Under the pieces are notes generated by a model. The model was given only the letters and a program-made list of their open reading frames with translations, ran no database searches and was not told where the DNA came from. Below, piece by piece: positions 59,938 to 64,000 of a stretch of 64,000 bases of DNA. The stretch covers positions 62,001 to 126,000 of the forward strand of contig NZ_FPAU01000004.1 in the NCBI RefSeq assembly GCF_900116535.1, read 5' to 3'. A program made the position numbers and the translations under genes. The stretch comes from Kosakonia arachidis. Its GTDB lineage: Bacteria > Pseudomonadota > Gammaproteobacteria > Enterobacterales > Enterobacteriaceae. How positions within the stretch are numbered: position 1 is the first letter of the stretch; every line of letters starts with the position of its first letter.

Positions 59938-62574
59938 ATGAGCGACCTTGCGAGAGAAATTACACCGGTTAACATCGAGGAAGAGCTGAAAAGCTCCTAT
60001 CTGGACTATGCGATGTCGGTCATTGTTGGCCGTGCGCTGCCGGATGTCCGAGATGGCCTGAAACCGGTTCACCGTCGCGTACTTTACGCCATGAACGTAT
60101 TGGGCAATGACTGGAACAAAGCCTATAAAAAATCTGCCCGTGTCGTTGGTGACGTAATCGGTAAATACCACCCTCATGGTGATACTGCCGTATATGACAC
60201 CATTGTCCGTATGGCGCAGCCATTCTCCCTGCGTTACATGCTGGTAGATGGTCAGGGTAACTTTGGTTCGGTCGACGGCGACTCCGCTGCAGCGATGCGC
60301 TATACGGAAATCCGTATGTCGAAGATCGCCCATGAGCTGATGGCCGACCTCGAAAAAGAGACGGTGGATTTCGTCGATAACTATGACGGCACGGAAAAGA
60401 TCCCTGACGTTATGCCGACCAAAATCCCGAACCTGTTAGTCAACGGTTCGTCCGGTATCGCGGTAGGTATGGCGACGAATATTCCGCCGCACAACCTGAC
60501 CGAAGTGATCAACGGCTGTCTGGCCTACGTTGAAAACGAAGACATCAGCATTGAAGGGCTGATGGAGCACATTCCAGGCCCTGACTTCCCGACCGCCGCG
60601 ATCATCAACGGTCGCCGCGGCATTGAAGAGGCCTATCGTACCGGTCGCGGTAAAGTGTACATTCGCGCGCGTGCGGAAGTGGAAGCTGACGCGAAAACCG
60701 GTCGCGAAACCATCATCGTGCATGAAATTCCGTATCAGGTGAACAAAGCGCGCCTGATTGAGAAAATCGCTGAGCTGGTCAAAGACAAACGCGTTGAAGG
60801 CATCAGCGCGCTGCGCGACGAATCTGATAAAGACGGCATGCGCATCGTGATTGAAGTGAAGCGCGATGCGGTAGGCGAGGTCGTTCTTAACAACCTCTAT
60901 TCACAGACTCAGCTCCAGGTTTCCTTCGGTATCAACATGGTTGCCCTGCACCATGGCCAGCCGAAGATCATGAACCTGAAAGAAATTATTGCTGCATTCG
61001 TGCGCCACCGCCGCGAAGTGGTGACCCGTCGTACAATTTTTGAACTGCGTAAAGCCCGCGATCGTGCGCACATCCTCGAAGCGCTGGCGATTGCCCTGGC
61101 CAACATCGATCCGATTATCGAACTCATTCGCCGCGCGCCAACGCCAGCAGAAGCGAAAGCTGGATTAATCGCCCGTTCATGGGATCTGGGCAACGTTTCC
61201 GCGATGCTGGAACGCGCTGGTGATGATGCCGCCCGTCCGGAATGGTTGGAGCCTCAGTTCGGCGTACGCGACGGCCAGTACTACCTGACCGAACAGCAGG
61301 CGCAGGCGATTCTGGATCTGCGTTTGCAGAAGCTGACCGGCCTTGAGCATGAAAAACTGCTCGATGAATACAAAGAGCTGCTGGAACAGATTGCGGAACT
61401 GCTGCACATTCTGGGCAGCGCCGATCGCCTGATGGAAGTGATTCGTGAAGAGCTTGAACTGATTCGCGAACAGTTTGGTGATGAGCGTCGTACCGAAATT
61501 ACCGCGAACACCGCCGATATCAATATCGAAGACCTGATCAATCAGGAAGATGTTGTGGTTACGTTGTCGCATCAGGGCTATGTGAAGTATCAGCCGCTGA
61601 CCGACTACGAAGCCCAGCGCCGTGGCGGTAAAGGTAAATCTGCTGCGCGCATTAAAGAAGAAGACTTTATCGACCGTCTGCTGGTGGCTAACACTCACGA
61701 TACGATCCTCTGCTTCTCCAGCCGCGGCCGTCTCTACTGGATGAAGGTTTACCAGTTGCCGGAAGCAAGCCGTGGTGCACGTGGTCGCCCGATCGTTAAC
61801 CTGCTGCCGCTGGAGCCGAATGAACGTATAACGGCTATTCTCCCGGTTCGTGAATACGAAGAGGGCGTTAACGTCTTTATGGCGACCGCCAGCGGTACCG
61901 TGAAGAAAACTGCGCTTACCGAGTTCAGTCGTCCGCGCTCTGCCGGTATTATTGCCGTAAACCTGAATGAAGGCGATGAACTGATTGGCGTCGATCTGAC
62001 CTCCGGGAACGACGAAGTGATGTTGTTCTCTTCCGCCGGTAAAGTGGTGCGCTTTAAAGAAGGTGCAGTGCGCGCAATGGGTCGTACGGCGACCGGCGTA
62101 CGCGGTATCAAGCTGGCGGAAAAGGATAGTGTGGTATCGCTGATTGTTCCGCGCGGCGAAGGCGCCATCCTGACGGTCACACAGAACGGTTACGGTAAAC
62201 GTACCGCTGAAACCGAGTACCCGACCAAATCGCGTGGTACACAGGGCGTTATTTCCATTAAGGTCACCGAGCGTAATGGTTCCGTGGTCGGCGCAGTGCA
62301 GGTAGATGATTGCGACCAGATCATGATGATCACGGATGCCGGTACGCTGGTGCGTACTCGCGTGTCCGAAATCAGCGTGGTGGGCCGTAATACCCAGGGC
62401 GTGATCCTGATCCGTACTGCGGAAGATGAAAATGTAGTGGGTCTGCAACGCGTCGCCGAACCGGTGGATGACGAAGAGCTGGACTCCATCGACGGCAGCG
62501 TGGCGGAAGGCGATGACGACATTGCGCCGGAAGTTGACACTGACGACGATACGGCGGATGACGCCGACGAGTAA
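59938..62574 (+). CDS. gyrA: DNA gyrase subunit A
   Basis: The 878-residue subunit contains the winged-helix cleavage domain, tower, coiled coil and a C-terminal beta-pinwheel with the gyrase box [10 protein letters not shown] needed for wrapping. The catalytic tyrosine is Tyr122 in [12 protein letters not shown]. The quinolone-determining region reads [15 protein letters not shown], with Thr83 (ACT at 60184-60186) where E. coli has Ser83, and the usual Asp87. The tail is strongly acidic and slightly longer than in E. coli (875). An intrinsic terminator follows. Confidence 0.98.
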   Translation: MSDLAREITPVNIEEELKSSYLDYAMSVIVGRALPDVRDGLKPVHRRVLYAMNVLGNDWNKAYKKSARVVGDVIGKYHPHGDTAVYDTIVRMAQPFSLRYMLVDGQGNFGSVDGDSAAAMRYTEIRMSKIAHELMADLEKETVDFVDNYDGTEKIPDVMPTKIPNLLVNGSSGIAVGMATNIPPHNLTEVINGCLAYVENEDISIEGLMEHIPGPDFPTAAIINGRRGIEEAYRTGRGKVYIRARAEVEADAKTGRETIIVHEIPYQVNKARLIEKIAELVKDKRVEGISALRDESDKDGMRIVIEVKRDAVGEVVLNNLYSQTQLQVSFGINMVALHHGQPKIMNLKEIIAAFVRHRREVVTRRTIFELRKARDRAHILEALAIALANIDPIIELIRRAPTPAEAKAGLIARSWDLGNVSAMLERAGDDAARPEWLEPQFGVRDGQYYLTEQQAQAILDLRLQKLTGLEHEKLLDEYKELLEQIAELLHILGSADRLMEVIREELELIREQFGDERRTEITANTADINIEDLINQEDVVVTLSHQGYVKYQPLTDYEAQRRGGKGKSAARIKEEDFIDRLLVANTHDTILCFSSRGRLYWMKVYQLPEASRGARGRPIVNLLPLEPNERITAILPVREYEEGVNVFMATASGTVKKTALTEFSRPRSAGIIAVNLNEGDELIGVDLTSGNDEVMLFSSAGKVVRFKEGAVRAMGRTATGVRGIKLAEKDSVVSLIVPRGEGAILTVTQNGYGKRTAETEYPTKSRGTQGVISIKVTERNGSVVGAVQVDDCDQIMMITDAGTLVRTRVSEISVVGRNTQGVILIRTAEDENVVGLQRVAEPVDDEELDSIDGSVAEGDDDIAPEVDTDDDTADDADE

Positions 62575-62584
62575 TGCGTCACAG

Positions 62585-62608
62585 AGGGCCGGTTTCCCGG
62601 CCCTTTTT
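62585..62608 (+). terminator. Rho-independent terminator after gyrA
   Basis: AGGGCCGG and CCGGCCCT form an 8-bp stem with a TTTC loop, followed by TTTTC. Confidence 0.85.
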
Positions 62609-62689
62609 CATTGCCATTGCGGCATTCGTGATTTATCGCTACCTTAACGACACCCTTTTTTAACTTCCTTGTGGCGGAGTTTCCCCAGG

Positions 62690-64000
62690 TTGAAATACCT
62701 CGTCTCTTTTCGCAGTACCCTGAAAGTTTCCCGTTATTTATTCAGAGCGCTGGCGCTATTGCTGTGGCTGTTAATTGCCTTTTTTTCAGTGTTTTATATC
62801 GTCAATGCGTTGCACGACAAAGAGTCAGAAATTCGTCAGGAATTCAACCTCAGTTCCGATCAGGCGCAGCGTTACATTCAGCGCACCTCGGATGTGATGA
62901 AAGAGCTGAAGTACATTGCCGAAAACCGTCTGACGGCGGAAAACGGCATCCTCACCTCGCGTAGCCGCGATGATAAAACCGATGTGCCGGCATTTTTACC
63001 GCTGTTCCCCGATTCTGACTGCTCAGCGATGAGTGGCTCGTGGCGTGGTTCGCTGGAGTCGCTGGCGTGGTTTATGCGCTACTGGCGCGACAATTTTTCA
63101 GCCGCCTACGATCTCAACCGCGTATTTCTGATTGGCAGTGACAATTTGTGTATGGCAGATTTCGGCCTGCGCGAACTGCCGGTTGAACGTGACGATACAT
63201 TAAAAAGTTTGCATGAGCGGATCGTAAAATACCGTAATGCGCCGCAGGATGAGCGCAGCAATAATCTCTACTGGATGAGTCAGGGGCCGCGCCCGGGAAT
63301 CGGTTACTTTTACGCGCTGACACCGGTTTATCTTGGTAATCGTCTCCAGGCGTTGCTGGGTACCGAGCAGTCAATCCGTATGGAGAATTTCTTTACGCCG
63401 GGCAGCCTGCCGATGGGCGTCACTATTCTGGATGAGAGTGGGCACTCGTTGATGTCGCTGACCGGCCAGGACAACGGCATTGTTGCCGATCCGCACTGGA
63501 TGCAGGAACGTTCGTGGTTCGGTTACACCTCCGGTTTCCGCGAGTTGATCCTGAAAAAGAGCTTACCGCCGTCCTCATTGAGCGTGGTCTATTCCGTTCC
63601 TGTCGATATGGTACTGGAACGCATCCGCATGCTGATCCTCAATGCTGTGCTCCTGAACGTGCTGGTTGGTGTGGCGCTGTTTACCCTGGCGCGCATGTAT
63701 GAGCGACGCATTTTTATCCCGGCGGAAAACGATGCGCAGCGGCTGGAAGAGCATGAACAGTTCAACCGTAAAATTGTCGCCTCTGCGCCAGTTGGGATCT
63801 GTATTCTGCGCACCCAGGATGGGACGAATATTCTCAGTAATGAACTGGCGCACAATTACCTGAACATGCTCACGCATGAAGATCGGCAGCGGCTGACGCA
63901 GATCATCTGCGGCCAGCAGGTCAATTTTGTTGATGTGTTGACCAGCAACAATACTAATCTGCAAATCAGCTTTGTTCACTCGCGCTATCGCAATGAAAAC
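62690..64000 (+). CDS. rcsC: Hybrid sensor kinase RcsC, 3' end outside window
   Basis: The first 437 residues are present, from a TTG start at 62690 to the right edge. The start is supported by the match of the N-terminus (KYLVSFRSTLK) to E. coli RcsC and by CGGAG ten bases upstream. A first transmembrane helix (about 20-40, LALLLWLLIAFFSVFYIVNAL), a periplasmic domain, a second transmembrane helix (about 313-333, ILNAVLLNVLVGVALFTLA) and the beginning of the cytoplasmic sensor/linker region (FNRKIVASAPVGICILRT) can be seen. The kinase and receiver domains lie beyond the window. RcsC controls envelope stress and capsule. Confidence 0.92.
   Translation, partial: MKYLVSFRSTLKVSRYLFRALALLLWLLIAFFSVFYIVNALHDKESEIRQEFNLSSDQAQRYIQRTSDVMKELKYIAENRLTAENGILTSRSRDDKTDVPAFLPLFPDSDCSAMSGSWRGSLESLAWFMRYWRDNFSAAYDLNRVFLIGSDNLCMADFGLRELPVERDDTLKSLHERIVKYRNAPQDERSNNLYWMSQGPRPGIGYFYALTPVYLGNRLQALLGTEQSIRMENFFTPGSLPMGVTILDESGHSLMSLTGQDNGIVADPHWMQERSWFGYTSGFRELILKKSLPPSSLSVVYSVPVDMVLERIRMLILNAVLLNVLVGVALFTLARMYERRIFIPAENDAQRLEEHEQFNRKIVASAPVGICILRTQDGTNILSNELAHNYLNMLTHEDRQRLTQIICGQQVNFVDVLTSNNTNLQISFVHSRYRNEN

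Noticed and set aside
60184-60186. Calling GyrA Thr83 an acquired quinolone-resistance mutation
   Set aside because: Thr83 is native in several enterobacterial species, and Asp87 is wild type; without comparison to close relatives it cannot be called acquired.
61177-62448. Long antisense open frame (423 codons) opposite gyrA
   Set aside because: Antisense shadow without domain or start signals; gyrA sense frame is unmistakable.
62671-62964. Short plus-strand frame overlapping the rcsC start (97 codons)
   Set aside because: It is in another frame than the clear RcsC N-terminus starting at TTG 62690 and has no similarity to a known protein.

Overview
This is a gammaproteobacterial chromosome segment from the family Enterobacteriaceae. 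Nearly every gene is recognisable as the counterpart of an Escherichia coli/Salmonella gene, mostly in the order of the E. coli 51-52 min region: yfcHGFED, pta-ackA, yfbVUTSR, alaA, lrhA, nuoA-N, rbn-elaAB, menFDHBCE, nudI-yfaZ-yfaY, glpCBA/glpTQ, yfaE-nrdBA, ubiG, gyrA, rcsC. The organism is not E. coli K-12 itself. The position K-12 gives to yfcC holds a PTS/split-transketolase cluster. cheV sits after nuoN. The arn/pmrD block, the rhm genes, yfaL and inaA are missing from their K-12 positions. GyrA carries threonine at position 83. This fits a Citrobacter/Salmonella/Enterobacter/Kosakonia/Klebsiella-type relative; the genus cannot be fixed by reading alone.

Layout. 1-3097: small housekeeping enzymes (YfcH epimerase-like, two glutathione-transferase relatives, a phosphodiesterase, a Nudix hydrolase). 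3094-8364: an accessory sugar-use cluster made of a LacI-type repressor divergent from a five-gene operon (EIIA, EIIB and EIIC of the ascorbate type, then a transketolase split into two subunits), with paired palindromic operators and a CRP-like site between them. 8365-17824: acetate overflow (ackA-pta), the yfbV-U-T-S group, nucleotidase yfbR and alanine aminotransferase alaA. 17825-20340: two long non-coding regions around lrhA. 20341-35557: the complete 13-gene respiratory complex I operon with fused nuoCD. A repeat-rich spacer separates nuoL from nuoM.

35577-38530: a CheV chemotaxis coupling protein, RNase BN, ElaA and the tail-anchored ElaB. 38618-45629: the complete menaquinone operon menF-D-H-B-C-E. 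45745-48173: nudI, yfaZ and the CinA-like yfaY. 48202-54960: anaerobic glycerol-3-phosphate dehydrogenase glpABC divergent from transporter glpT and periplasmic phosphodiesterase glpQ. 54988-58708: aerobic ribonucleotide reductase nrdA-nrdB with its ferredoxin yfaE, preceded by DnaA-box and NrdR-box-like sites. 59051-64000: ubiG divergent from gyrA, followed by the start of rcsC, which leaves the window.

Functionally the window is a block of energy metabolism: NADH entry (nuo), quinone synthesis (men, ubiG), an anaerobic quinone-linked dehydrogenase (glpABC) and acetate fermentation (ackA-pta). DNA precursor and topology genes (nrdAB, gyrA) follow. No tRNA, rRNA, insertion sequence, prophage or CRISPR array was seen. 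The least understood part is the PTS/transketolase cluster.
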